A stretch of 64,000 bases of DNA from the NCBI GenBank assembly GCA_021307315.1, contig JAJSPD010000004.1:1054001-1118000 (forward strand), written 5' to 3'. The notes below the pieces were generated by a model, which saw only the letters and a program-made list of their open reading frames with translations, ran no database searches and was not told the origin of the DNA. Below are positions 10,843 to 25,163 of the stretch, piece after piece (the first letter of the stretch is position 1; the number at the start of each line of letters is the position of its first letter). The stretch is from Bisporella sp. PMI_857 (taxonomy: Eukaryota; Ascomycota; Leotiomycetes; Helotiales; Helotiaceae). The translations under genes were made by a program, and so were the position numbers.

Positions 10843-11641
10843 ATGGTTGTGAGAGTTGTCCAAGCTACTCCCGAAGATGCGGAAGCTATCACTCGGCTTC
10901 GCGTCTTGGGAATGGCAAATGACCCTCTCTGGAAAGCATCAATGGGCGATGCATCAATTGATGACCAATTGAAATGTATTGGGGCAGGCGTTCAAGCTAG
11001 AGTAGGAATTAGGAAAGAGCTGGGTACGAGTCAGATTTTAAAGGTTGTGGATGAGGAAGGGTCGGTCATTTCTTTATTATTTCAATCCTCTGAACTTCAT
11101 ACTCTTAACTTTCAAGACCTGCCGATTGACATTATCCAAGAAACCTGCTAGGATTCACTGGAGTTGAGATTCCAAAATCTCTGAACGATGAGGAGAAGGC
11201 CAGGATAAAAGCTGAAACAAACGGCCATCCGCTTCCTGGAGAAAACAAAGCACTTGCAGAGTTCTTCGAGATATATTTTGAGCCACTTCTGAGAAAACAT
11301 GGATATGACCCTACGAAGCATTTTAGTAAGTTTGTGACTGGGTGTACTACAATGGCAGACAAAAAACGCTAATGAAATTAGAACGACTTGGATTGATGGT
11401 CTCGATCGATCATCAGCGGAAAGGGCTCGGAAGGATATTGACGGTCAAAGCTAATGAGATTGCTGATGAGAAGGGGGCTGCAACATATGTCGAAGCTGGT
11501 CCAAAGGCGGCCGCTTTATTTCGAGCGGAAGGGTTTGAGGAGCTAGAAAGGTTAGATATAAATCTTGAGAAATTCGGTGCAGAAGGGGGAACTGCATCTA
11601 TGTACATCATGAAGAGAGACCCACAAAAAAGGACTCAATAG
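10843..11641 (+). CDS. GNAT-family N-acetyltransferase
   Basis: The C-terminal exon (11382-11641) shows the acetyl-CoA-binding GNAT core: a strand reading LMVSIDHQRKGLGRIL, where RKGLGR is the pyrophosphate-binding loop, then GAATYVEAGPKAAALFRAEGFEEL, the family's motif B. The central exon ends at 11325 with a GTAAGT donor. The first exon starts at ATG 10843 (VRVVQATPEDAEAITRL, a typical GNAT beginning). The join between exons 1 and 2 is not certain. Donor 11060 with acceptor 11140 keeps frame and gives DEEGNLLGFTG and 220 aa in total, but that donor (GTCGGT) is weak, so a frameshift or another junction remains possible. The substrate is unknown. Confidence 0.7.
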
Positions 11642-12010
11642 ATCAGTATTCCTTTGCGCATAAGCTGGGCTGAGAAGGTTCTATCCATGCTGTCATGCAA
11701 TGCAATATACTCACGATGTAATGCCAAGCTATATATGGAAATTTACAGAGTTACCAAATGCTCACCAAAACTGTCTAGTGTGCAACTGACTAGTCGTCAT
11801 ATAGGGACGATATATAACATTCCTCTATTTGTAGTTAATCGAAGACTCCCACCTTTCATTGAGTCCAGACTACTCAGATTGAAGCTCGATTTGTCGTGGT
11901 AAGCGCAATAAAACGGATTCATGTCCATGTTTGTGCCCGTCGGCGCATTTTGATCATTCCCAATCCCGTATGCAAATACCAACGCCTCTGAACGCCATTT
12001 CCTGATGCGC
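11642..12010. other. Intergenic, convergent 3' ends
   Basis: 369 bp between the acetyltransferase and TAF10 stops. No gene or repeat seen. Confidence 0.5.
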
Positions 12011-12638
12011 TTATCTGTAGAATTCTCCTCTCTTCACATTGACTCCATACTCTCCTACAGCCATACCGAGATCCTCCATGGTGAGAACAGTTCGGTTCTG
12101 GCTACCTCCTTGCCCACCTCCGCCATAACCAGGCCGTTGAATACCAAGGGCTGTTCCTCTACCTCCAGCCTCCTTACTACCTGGGGCAGCAGCCGGTTGG
12201 CCAGGAACTGGAAAGCCTGCAGCAGCACCTAGATTTCCCATGGGATTGTTGGCATTTGAAGAGTTGGATGACCGTATACGAGAGTATTGGTACGCATCAG
12301 CTGCGATATCTGCGATGAACTTTTGAGTCGCGAGGGCGAGCAGTCGAGCTAATCTTGGATCGGTTTGCGGAGGCGGGGGCAGGCCAGCCTTGGTCAGGTA
12401 ATAGTTGGTTACTGCATCAGGAATCTTGACTTATGTCAGAAGAGCAATCGCAACAAGAAATTGGCATTCTTACAATTGGCGCATAATCATCCATCTTGGA
12501 GAGGAAGTCCTTCAGTGATGCATCTTTTCTTGTTGGGATTTTTGGGTCTGGTGCAGGCGCAACAGGATCAACTTCCTCTTCTCTGTTTGCGACAGGAACA
12601 AGATCCGCAGCTGGATCCGGTGAGTCTGCGTTCGCCAT
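12011..12638 (-). CDS. TAF10: TAF10, histone-fold subunit of TFIID and SAGA
   Basis: Two exons, 12638-12474 and 12424-12011, separated by a 49-bp intron with a CTGAC branch site, encode 192 aa. The conserved core crosses the junction: [14 protein letters not shown] then [14 protein letters not shown], followed by [24 protein letters not shown]. That is the TAF10 histone fold, which pairs with TAF8 or TAF3 in TFIID and with SPT7 in SAGA. A Gly/Ala/Pro-rich loop interrupts the fold before the last block ([23 protein letters not shown]), as is common in fungi. Acts in the nucleus in RNA polymerase II initiation. Head-to-head with PRP43. Confidence 0.95.
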
Positions 12639-15240
<2,602 letters not shown>

Positions 15241-18200
15241 GGTCCAACCTATTATTGGGATTAGACTCGAGACTGGATGTTCACATACGTTGGAACTCTT
15301 ACATTGAGTTATTCATGCGAGTGATAGAGCACTCGGTTAAGGCGTTTTTGCAATCTTCACGAGGCGTTTCAGAAGAAAAAGTGTCGACATGAAGCCATAG
15401 AATTAGAAAGAAGTGCGGGGCATGTACTGTGTATAGGGAATATCATTAGGTTGGAAGGGAATTACCAATCTTGGCCATAAGGTTCTCATTCTCCCACACC
15501 ACCACCAATTAGTGTAGGAGAGAGCAGAAAATGAAAGAAAGATCTTGATCAGAACATGCCCTTCATTCTTAACCGTCGCTTATATACTACGCTAACTACG
15601 AATGCGTGGCAGAGCCACGCGGGTAGAACGTCGGGTGCCTGGGTGAGCGGGCATGCATCGAATTGGAATGCTTCCGCTCGCATATATGTTGTGAAACGCT
15701 CGATCGCATCGCGCATCGGGCTTGATAGCTGCGCCATGCAAGGCTATATGGCCAGGGCTGTCCCACAAAGCTGGGAAGGCTTGGTTTGGCGGCACTGAAT
15801 CTAGTAGTTTTAAAACCCTAGGTATAGACATATTACACCACTTTCGTCATAGCCAAAAATGAGAATGCAGTGAGTCGAATTTAGGGAAGTAGGCGTCAAG
15901 CCATGTCCATTTATCAACCAACCTACAGCAATGGCTTTGATGTGTGCCCATGTTACTTTCATACCACTTGTAGAACATGTCTCTGTCAGCAATATCTACG
16001 AAATGTCTTATTCAGTTAGAATGCGTGGTCATACTTTGCTAGTGCATTGCATATACGTCCACAAGACGACCTGCCTTTGGTAAAAGCACGTATTATATTT
16101 ATATACTTCTCTGGGGTGGCATGTAAATATTTCTTGTTTGTACGTGACACCACACGGAGCAAGTTGTCAATAAAGTTTCGCGTCGCATACGAGAGCAACG
16201 AGCCACAAAACAGCCCAAAGTCGTATATACATACTCCTCAGATAGTCCCTCAATCCGGGTATTCGGTGTAAGGAATTTATCGATCCCCAGGTCCGGCCTC
16301 GAGAAACGCCAGGCTGTACGAGCCACGGTCAATAGATGGGTGTAGAGCAATGCATTATGTATGGGCGGTCGACAGCATCTACACAATACTGAAGCGTTGA
16401 TTATCTGGGTTTCGACTAACCTTACGGCCTATGCAGTTCTCGCCTCGCTGCGTGGCGCATCGGAAAGGCCAATGATCCTACCAATGGTTCTCGAAACCAT
16501 TATTCGCAGGCACAGATTGTGACAATTTGTGGAGATGCATGACCCTACAGCCAACGTATGGAAAGATAAATATGGATTGATTTTTCTCTGAGCCAGTCGT
16601 CTTTCACCTGGTATACTGTGAAGTACGGTGCGTATGAATGGCTGAGAGCCACTCATCACATGGTTTGTGTGCGTACTAGTGTGGCCGGGCGGCCGTTAGA
16701 GGAGGTGTGGTGTGTGAGCAAGAAGTAAAAGCCTAATGCAGTTGTGACAGCGGTAGTGCGGCACGGTAAGCTTAACCTCTCGGCCCGTAAAGCTCCCCGA
16801 GCGCCGTTTCCGGGCGTGCCGAACATCGTCTCCAACCCTCCGAATACTAGATTTCCACATGCTTCCAGATTAAGACGGAAGATCTTTGCAGCGTTTCACG
16901 AATGGCGTGCTCAACCCACTCGTTGGCCCGTTATTCCTGTTCTGCTCGCAAGCTTGCCCAGGCAAAAGCGATGATTCCCCACGACACGAGACGACGGGAC
17001 ACCCAGCAGCGTCAGATGTGTTGGACCAAGACCAGCACGGTGACAGTACAGTACAGTACTGTGCTGTATGGGGTGCTTCGCAGGATCCACAGTGAAAGTA
17101 TTTTGCTTGTTGCGGGCCGCGCCTGGGTCGTTCGTTGGACACGTGGAGAGGAAGACACTTCGTCAGGGTACATGGCTGACAGGGAACCGTGTGCAAATCA
17201 TTCCACCTCATTTCCCAGGGAGCCCTCTTCCAGTTCTTGCCGCCCAGCCCAGGCCAGCATTTTTGGCGTAATGTAATACGCAGCCTGGATGTGTGTGCGA
17301 TACGGCAGCATACAGGGAGCATACAGAAGCATATAGCTGCAGCTTCTGCGTTTGTATGACTACAGTTATTTTCTCGTAGCTGCCTTTGGTGCAGCCATGT
17401 ATTGACGGGAGCAGAACCCCCGCAGCTTGGCCCTACTTGGACCAATATACGAGAGAAATCGGTACTTTATCAAATCCTGCGTTGCACCATGGGCCGTGCC
17501 ACCATCACCCTCCACCGGTGAGGGCATCATTGGTACCCATCTTGACGAAATGCTGGACTGCCGAAAGTATGTGCGGCGTTTGCATGATCAAAACGGCTTT
17601 CTGCGGCGCGTTTATCACCAAGGATTTTGATTGGCACTTCCCAGGCTTTTAATCTCCAAATGATCGAAGATCGGCTGCCCATTGATGCATTTTTTTGATA
17701 AGGATACTCGGTCTTCTCTTTGCGTCATTAGCCTTTGCGAAAGAGTAGCGGGCACCGTCGCAAGGTCAATGAAAATCAACATGAATTGCAGCTATCCAAG
17801 GTAGAGGGGTAGAATGTATGGTTGGTAAGCTAGTGGTGATAGGAAGGAGCGGAAGTGCCCATGCCTGCAGAATAAGGGGGCAGTAAAAGAGTCCATACAA
17901 CGCAGAAAGTTCGTTTTCCCAGCCACGAAGTCAATGGGCACTTTGGTGTGAAATCCATGCAGGGTCAAGCTTGCTTAGCAACAGTAGCCGGAAGGGCTCA
18001 ACTTGCCGGAGATCACGCCACAACGCGTCAGTGAAATTTTAGCTACTGATGGGTTGCCATCGCGAAGTTCTTAAAATGCGTCTATAGTCAGTGAGGTTTA
18101 ACCTTCTTCAAAGCACCACCTTAGAGCTCCAGGAGGTGTTAGGACCGCTCGTCGTAAGCGAGCAGCGCCTTCGCAAAATCCGATTGTATCGAACTGACAA

Positions 18201-18634
18201 TAGCTTGAAACCATTCATCGCAAAGGCTTATAACTTAAGCTCTTGACCCACATCTCCCCCATCCACAGATTTGCAGCAACCAGTGAAATAAATTATCAGC
18301 CTGCCTCCGAAATCTTCTGTGGATGATTGGGGGTTTATAAAGGGATCTAGAAATGGGATGAAATAACGGGCCACCATTGACTAGGAAGAATATCCCGACC
18401 CCATGCTCGCCTTGTGAAGCAGGGGTCTTCTTCCCTGGGATAAGCAGAAGTATATATCTAGATCTCCGATCCCATTTTCCCTATGTGGTTTCGAGATTCG
18501 ACATCTCAACCATTAGTTCTTACTTTGGGTGTTCTAATAGAACTCCCAGAGTGGTAGTCTTATCTGCTTTCTTTCAAGCGTCTTTATACGCAGAACAAAA
18601 CGCTTCACTGCCAGCGGGTAGTGGCCCTTTCACC
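15241..18634. other. Gene-poor region
   Basis: 3.4 kb between PRP43 and the small cysteine protein. The first ~200 bp should be the PRP43 3' UTR. The part from 16700 to 17600 is more GC-rich and contains the partly palindromic run of CAGTA units near 17045. Reading frames up to 191 codons occur but have no family pattern, no signal peptide and no splice support. A TATA-like TATATAT near 18450 probably serves the downstream small gene. Confidence 0.4.
17045..17061. repeat. Short ACAGT/ACTGT palindromic tandem
   Basis: Tandem ACAGT units followed by ACTGT make a small self-complementary stretch. A similar CAGTA tandem without the inverted half occurs near 3993. Confidence 0.5.
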
Positions 18635-19059
18635 ATGAGTGGAGGTTATTATAAGTACCGTTGCAAGTACTGGTTGACTTTTAATTGCCCAAATTGGGTT
18701 TGGGTTAACAATGCACCTTGTGCTCATTGCTTGGTGAATACTACTAGATTAACCTCAGGATGAGCTGACTAACCCAATTCCAGGCGGATGGCCGCGATTC
18801 CGAAGGTGCTTTGATATCTGTCCCATTTCGCATCTCTCGAGAGGTGTATGTCCCTCAGCTTGAGCACGGGTTTTTGAACTATATTTTGATGGAAATTGTC
18901 GCCAATAGTGAGATGGATAGTGGTTGGATCGTGAAATTACCACCAACAGAGATATTGACAGTGCCAACAACTGCCAGTGACAGTGGTTTCTACGGAGATA
19001 TGAAGAGCGCATTGAGAGATCCCACCGGTCAAATTTTGATCAAAACAGGTGGCGATTAA
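18635..19059 (+). CDS. Small cysteine-containing protein, family not named
   Basis: Two exons, 18635-18733 and 18784-19059, join in phase 0 to a 124-aa protein. The start has a good context (CACC before ATGA). The 50-bp intron has a GTGAAT donor, a CTAAC branch site and a CAG acceptor. The N-terminal 33 residues are rich in aromatics and hold four cysteines (10, 18, 29, 32; spacing C-x7-C-x10-C-x2-C), beginning MSGGYYKYRCKYW, which could bind a metal. The rest is polar with no signal peptide or membrane segment, so a cytosolic or nuclear location is likely. The pattern resembles small uncharacterised ascomycete proteins I have seen, but I cannot name a function. It is the only gene I support in a 6.5-kb stretch. 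Confidence 0.62.
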
Positions 19060-21756
19060 AGAAGTTGTTGACGGCGTGCACAGATTGTGCTCATCTGAGG
19101 AGGGTTGATAAGCGTCTGGCCTGACATGAGACTTTTCTCGTACCACATAGCAAGTTCAGGAGTTTATTCTTTATTCGCAGATATTGAGCGGGCACTTTTG
19201 TATTCTGAATATTTATTTTGCCCGTAATGAGTTATGAAGTTGCGCTTCTGAGGCAAGGATGGCCAAAAATTATTGTGCTAGATACAAATTGTTTAAGACA
19301 CAAACATGGCGGATGTTTATGGCTGATAATAATTCTATACATGTAACTCAAGCTTAGGAAATACATAGCTTCTCAGACATGAAAATATAGCTGCATACTA
19401 ATCATAGTTCGCCAACCGGGAAAGGAATCTTGGAAGTACGAATAAGCCAAAGCGATATTTCAATTGACGGCGCTTGAGCACGAAATGGAATATTTTATTT
19501 AAAAGCACATATTGCATCCTCATTAAAGGAAACGTCTGCGGCTTAGCAAATATCCCACACGACCATTAGGTAATGGATGGCGCGGTATTTGATCCTCCAA
19601 GAAGCCAGTGGAGCCAGAAACAATGGATTAATCAGAATTCGTAAAGCCGCGACCTTATGTTATGTTCTCACAAAATACTGCAGGATGTGCATGATAAAAA
19701 TCATAGCTCACAAGCAGCCCCTTTAAGGACTTCGGTAGAAATACTTTCCGAGCTTCTATCACAAGTAGGAACAGTGAGTTTTTGGCAAAATATCGAGGTT
19801 GATGATGGTAATAAGCTGGAAGATAAAACCAGAGCAGTTTGCAATCCATTACACACTGATGAGCAGAGTGCCTGCAGCTGAAACAGATACAAACCAAGGT
19901 GACAGAAGCAGGAATCAAGGCCGGCAGACCTTCTAAATCCAGGCTCCCACAACTTACAACAGCGCCACTAATCCTACAAAACTCAATTCGTTATCGAACA
20001 TGTGAAGGCATACGAGAACAGCTGCAGCTTGAGATGCATTGTCGTGCAGATTCGCATGAGCGGAAAGGATCCCCGGCGGTGTCAATGGATGGCTGAGTTG
20101 TACAGAAATGAGATGTGATAGACGAGAATGGTTCCTGTCAAGTGGGATGTCATAATGGCTTTGGCGTTGCACTGGGGGAGAGCAATTAGCGTGCGAGGCA
20201 CGCCTACAATTATTTGATTGGTGAGCAGAAGTAGGGATTGTTTTCAGGCCTACTCTGAATAGGCGTCTTTCTTTGAGAAGTAGACTTTTGGTGCAGGCCG
20301 AGAAGTGGCTTCTTGGCATTTCCATACAGCCCAGTACCAAGCTTTTAGTCCGCTTATTTATTTAAACTTGTATCGACAGACTTCACAGATTGTTTGATAT
20401 TATTTGTAACCACGATGACTACCTCACCCTTCACATATATCCCGCTTTGAGGATCTCCTCATCTTTTTTTGGTATACATCCCGTTGGTACAGTGTATGCT
20501 AGCTCCGAATCTGCTAAGTACTATCTGCTCAGCACTTATTGGACACATCAGACGCGATTTTATCCTTCTCTGCATTCACGCCCTTTCAGACAAATGTCTG
20601 ATTGGATTGATTTAATTTCAAAACGTGTAGTGCTGTTGAAAGAGGGCATCTCTCTGGATGGTCTCTGAGCCTTTCAGGAAGCGCGCATCCAGTTTCATGG
20701 ATTCTTTATAGTGTTGAGTAGGATGCGGTTTGCCATGCAAATCCCCAAAACATTAATGGGCCATTGCTTTGCAGGGCATCAAAGAAACTGAAAAGGGCCA
20801 ACTATTTCATGTATCACCATAGCTTGTGTGTATACTGTGGTTCTGGGGTGGCTGTACTTTTCAAAAATTGCAGCGGGTATGCCCTTTCCGCTGTTCTTTA
20901 AGAAGGCAGTTGCCTTCTTAAATGCCTCCCACAGAGCCACTACCACATGTGGAACGTGCTCTTCCCTGTGGTACCCCAGGGCTCATGAAAAGGAGGTCCT
21001 GGCAACAGGACTCACTATTCTTGCTTCAAACACCTCGCAAAGTTCTTCTCCAGATTATCACCAACCTCAAGACTCAGCTTCCCTTGCTCCCGTTGCTTTG
21101 GAAAACTCCAATAAGCCCGTCCTAGTCTTGGTAACCATTGTGTTGTATTGTAAGCAGGTACGCACAGCACTACCTATAGAGCACGTATTGCTACCATCTT
21201 CTCCATTACCCCGTACTGTACTGCTGGCTCTGGGCCAGGTACTCGGATATGGGAAAGCGAGCGACAGGAACGACAATGAGACATCTCGCTCTTTATGTGG
21301 CAGTGCCTAATCAAGCTATGGATTCACAGCTTCTGATTTTGGTGGACTACCAGAAAGAATTCAACATCACCTAACACATTCTTAAAGCAAACAACTAACT
21401 ATGTCTAGAATTGGCTGCCAGACACCGTAGGTCAGCCCGAATCCATTAGGAGGGAATGGAACCGTTGATCATAAGGATAGCTTTATGAGAATATTGCTCC
21501 CTCGCCATTATAGGCAATCCCCGGATCAGAGGTATAGAAATACGCCGTACAAAGCTTTGACGCGAATGGTATTGGGTTACCGCGCTGGGGGCAAGCTGCT
21601 ATTGAAGTAAACTCACCCCTTCCTTTCCATTTACAGGCTAATTTAGCACAAATTTCTGTAGCCTATGACCCGCCTCCTCTGGTGATCCTTGTAACGGATA
21701 TATTCTCCTCCCATATTCTTCACCTTTGCGGTTGGAACTCACCACATATATACACA
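19060..21756. other. Gene-free upstream region
   Basis: 2.7 kb ahead of the large low-complexity gene. No reading frame here has a recognisable domain. It may hold a long 5' UTR or promoter for the downstream gene. An in-frame upstream ATG at 21682 would extend that protein by 25 residues. Confidence 0.4.
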
Positions 21757-24700
21757 ATGGCTTCCCCAATGGCTACTACGGTTTCTCAGCAAATTGGGTC
21801 ACATCGCTACTCTCTTGAAGAACTGCTGGGCTTGGGAAAAGATCTACCAGCAATGAGCCTCGTAATCCGAAAATTGAGGAATCATCCGGATCTTGGTATG
21901 CAAAATACTTCGGCAACTCAGCCTCATCAGGGTTGTTACTGACCGGAAATAGGAGGAATTGTCAGAGCCTCTGATAGACATCTATACAATAAATCCGAGC
22001 GCCTTGCTGATGTTACTAACCGACGAAACAATACGCGGCTGAGTAAACAAAGACAAGGCGGAAGCTCTTCAGTTGAAAGTGAGATGAACCAAGCAGTGAA
22101 TGCAAGGCGTGACAGCTCAATCATGGAATGGCAACTTCGCCAACGCGACAGCTCCGACCGGTCTTCACAACCTCATTCTGCACCAACTGGCATCGCAGCA
22201 CAGCAGGCGGAGAACTTCCAAAGATTTTACAGAGCGGTTGTTTCCCCTACTCACGTACGCGTTACAGCTGGAGGACGTATTGTGCCCAATACTCGTGCCA
22301 CAGCCCCGCCAGAGTGGAATGGAGAGAAGCTCATCTTTGAGCCTCGACAAACCTTACCTGAGATAGATTTGAATACCTCGCAACAGATCTCTTGGCCTCA
22401 AATCGCCCAAACAATAACACCCGCGCAATTAGCGCCTACTCCTCGCCTTCTATCAACAAACAATTCTGCCCAAGAAAATATATCATCGATGGCAACTATT
22501 CCTGGTCGTCGAAATGGTGATGCAAAAGGTAGCACTGAGAGTGATCCTAAGTCGGAGGGTAGAGTTACTAAGGATGTGCTGACTGTCGATGCATTACTCG
22601 AACCAGAGCCTATCAAGATTTCCCCCCCAAGCCAATTCGACCACTCTAAGCCTTTCATTTACAATGGGCAACTGTTGTACCCTATTAATCCTGGCCCTCA
22701 ACTACCTCTACATGTTATGCCAGTTCCCTATGGAATGCTTAGCAATCCCAACTTTCCAATACAGCAACCGGCCGCATTCTCACCATTGGTTCCTTTCCCT
22801 GTTGGTCAGATCCCTGGTTCGCGCCGCCATGTTACAGCAATCCAAAATTCTCTACTAGCAGCTCCCGATGTATTACGGCCATTGATTAACACACAGCAGC
22901 TTCCACCATACGAGCCATTTACTAGTCTCCCTCTTCTCTCCGAGATTACCAAGCAACATCTGCACGGTTATCGTTCTCAGCTCAAGAACATTGACAATCA
23001 ATTGTTGAACAATAAGCACCAGATCGACGAATCTTACATGTCACAGCAACGTAGCCAATTGATGTCTATAATTCATGGAATGGAATCTACGCTTGAGTCA
23101 CAACTCATTCATGAACGGAATATGAGTGCTAGCGTACTCTATAATGCTAGTGGAAGCTTCGTGAATGGCCATCAATCAGTGCTCAGTGCATATGGTAGGG
23201 TAGGAAGATCAAGTGGCGCTGAAGCGTTGGGACAAGGCGACGTCCCAATGTTTGCAAAGCCGCCATCTGTTCCAGTTCAGATCTCTGCCGCTACAGAAGT
23301 GAAGCACCAAAAGAACAAGGGTGAAGATAATAATGCAGACGATCCTGCCTCAAAGAGCAAGGCTGCTGAGGCATCACTTTCTGCTGAATTGGCTCCTAAG
23401 TCAGATACATTAACCAAGTCACGGTTGACGGCAGCAGCAGCAAAAGCTCGTCCATTCCAACCACGTTCTCATACAATGGTTACAGCAAATCAGTGCTCGC
23501 ATCATCCTCCCACATCGAAGCCAGAGCCAGCGCCACCAGCTGCACATGGACTATTGGATACTCGATTCATGCCTGACCAGCCACTGGACTGGGGAATCTA
23601 TCCAAGCTCTGCAGGTGCTACCAATGGTACGGCACATGGCAGTTTGTCAAGAGGCCACACGATGACTGAAGGCCCTAGTCGCCCCCAGATCCAAGCGGCA
23701 TGGCAGCGACCACAGACATTCCATGGATTACCTACTGCTTTGAACTATCTTAATTCTGGTGCCACTTCTGAATCCATACCTTATTTGATTGGTACTCTAC
23801 CTCATGGTCTCTCGGTTAATCAAGCAACACCGAATGATCTTCTTTATAAACGAGAGCTCTCATTGGATGAAGTTCGCGCTAGGGAATTGTATTGGGGCAA
23901 TGCTCCTCGGTCTGCTTACCACGGCTTGCCTAAATTTGACGGAAAGGACTTCTACCCCCCATCACCAACCAAGGAACCTGCTCGCCAAAATCTGCTCCTT
24001 TCCGAAGGAAGCTTGAAGGCTAGCAATAATTCGTCTCCCTATCTTTATTTCGAGAATCTCTTTACTGAGTCACCGAAGATCTGGAAAAATGCGTCTCCTG
24101 TTCGTGTCAGGCCAAGTCTCCACAATATTACTGCGGATTCTTCTCACAACTTAGAGAATGGTGTAGCTAGGCACAAGTTACAAGCTCATGGCCTCATTGA
24201 ATATAACGAGAATGCTGCTCCAGAACACTCGATTGATAAACATGCCGGGAATATTGAGTTTGACCCTAGGACGCCAACTCGTGCAGCAACGAACGCCAGT
24301 GAATCTCCCAATCAAGACTTCTCACTATTGTTCCCTACCAGTGAAGAAGCCGGATACAAGTCACCAAGTCCTCTTCACTTTGGAACATCTAACGGTCCTG
24401 TAACGCCGCAGCACGTTGCAGAATTGGGAGACAAGAACGGCGCAGATGACGATGACTTTCAGAGCGTAGATTCCTGGGCAGCACCTCCAGTGTCCTCTGG
24501 CCATGGATCTGTTTCTGAGGATGTCACTGATGAGAACGGTGTGGCTTCAGAGGTTCCTTCTAGTGATTCGTCTACCATTGATATCATTTTGACGCCAGAA
24601 GTCAAGAATACTCCTTCTACCAATGGTGAATCAAGCGACGGTGTTGATCGAGGACCCGCCAGCAGGTAAGACCTCTAGCTCCTTCATCATAGATCATAGA

Positions 24701-25163
24701 CCTGATTAACTCAAGATATAGTGTGGACCAGAAATCGCTGCTCTTGCAGAATTTGCTAAGAAAGACTTCTGTAGCAGCTTCAAAGGATTTGATTGCTGCT
24801 GCTGGACCGGCTTTATCAGGAATGATCTCACCCACCATAGCTCAAGGTTATCTGCCTGCTTATCGCGGTTCTGCAGCTGCTTCTCTCATCTCGGGTTCGT
24901 TTGATCAGAGAATTAACAGTACTGTTGGAACGGCATCACTGGCCGTTGCCAATTTCTTACCAGAAAACTGCCGTCTCCATAATGATGACCGTCTTCGAGG
25001 CTCCACCAAGACCTCTGCTGGCCTACTGAATGCTGAGGAATACATACGTTCTCTTGCTAGCAGGACCGTCCTCGACAAGCCCAATGATAATCAGAAGATA
25101 TCTGATGCACGATGGAACACAGATACCAAAGCCATGGGACCTGTCATGGGCTCTGACTGGTAA
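21757..25163 (+). CDS. Large low-complexity protein with an N-terminal eIF4E-binding-like motif
   Basis: Three exons, 21757-21895, 21953-24665 and 24722-25163, join in frame to 1,097 aa. Near the N-terminus is HRYSLEELLGLGK. It fits the eIF4E-binding consensus Y-x4-L-hydrophobic (residues Y-S-L-E-E-L-L) and resembles the start of metazoan 4E-T. The next part (LPAMSLVIRKLRNHPDLGG) crosses the first intron. The central ~900 residues are rich in Pro, Ser, Gln and Asn with no fold I recognise, apart from a short ordered-looking block QRFYRAVVSPTHVRV. The last exon has an Ala/Ser/Leu-rich helical segment. Such an architecture suits a translational repressor or mRNP scaffold. That function is inference, while the gene model itself is well supported. 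Confidence 0.75.

Noticed and set aside
16870..17445. 191-codon minus-strand frame rich in Cys
   Set aside because: Located in a GC-rich patch where long frames occur by chance. There is no signal peptide, no regular Cys spacing and no splice sites.
20828..21310. 160-codon plus-strand frame upstream of the low-complexity gene
   Set aside because: Starts at a non-ATG context, with no family motifs and no supporting introns.
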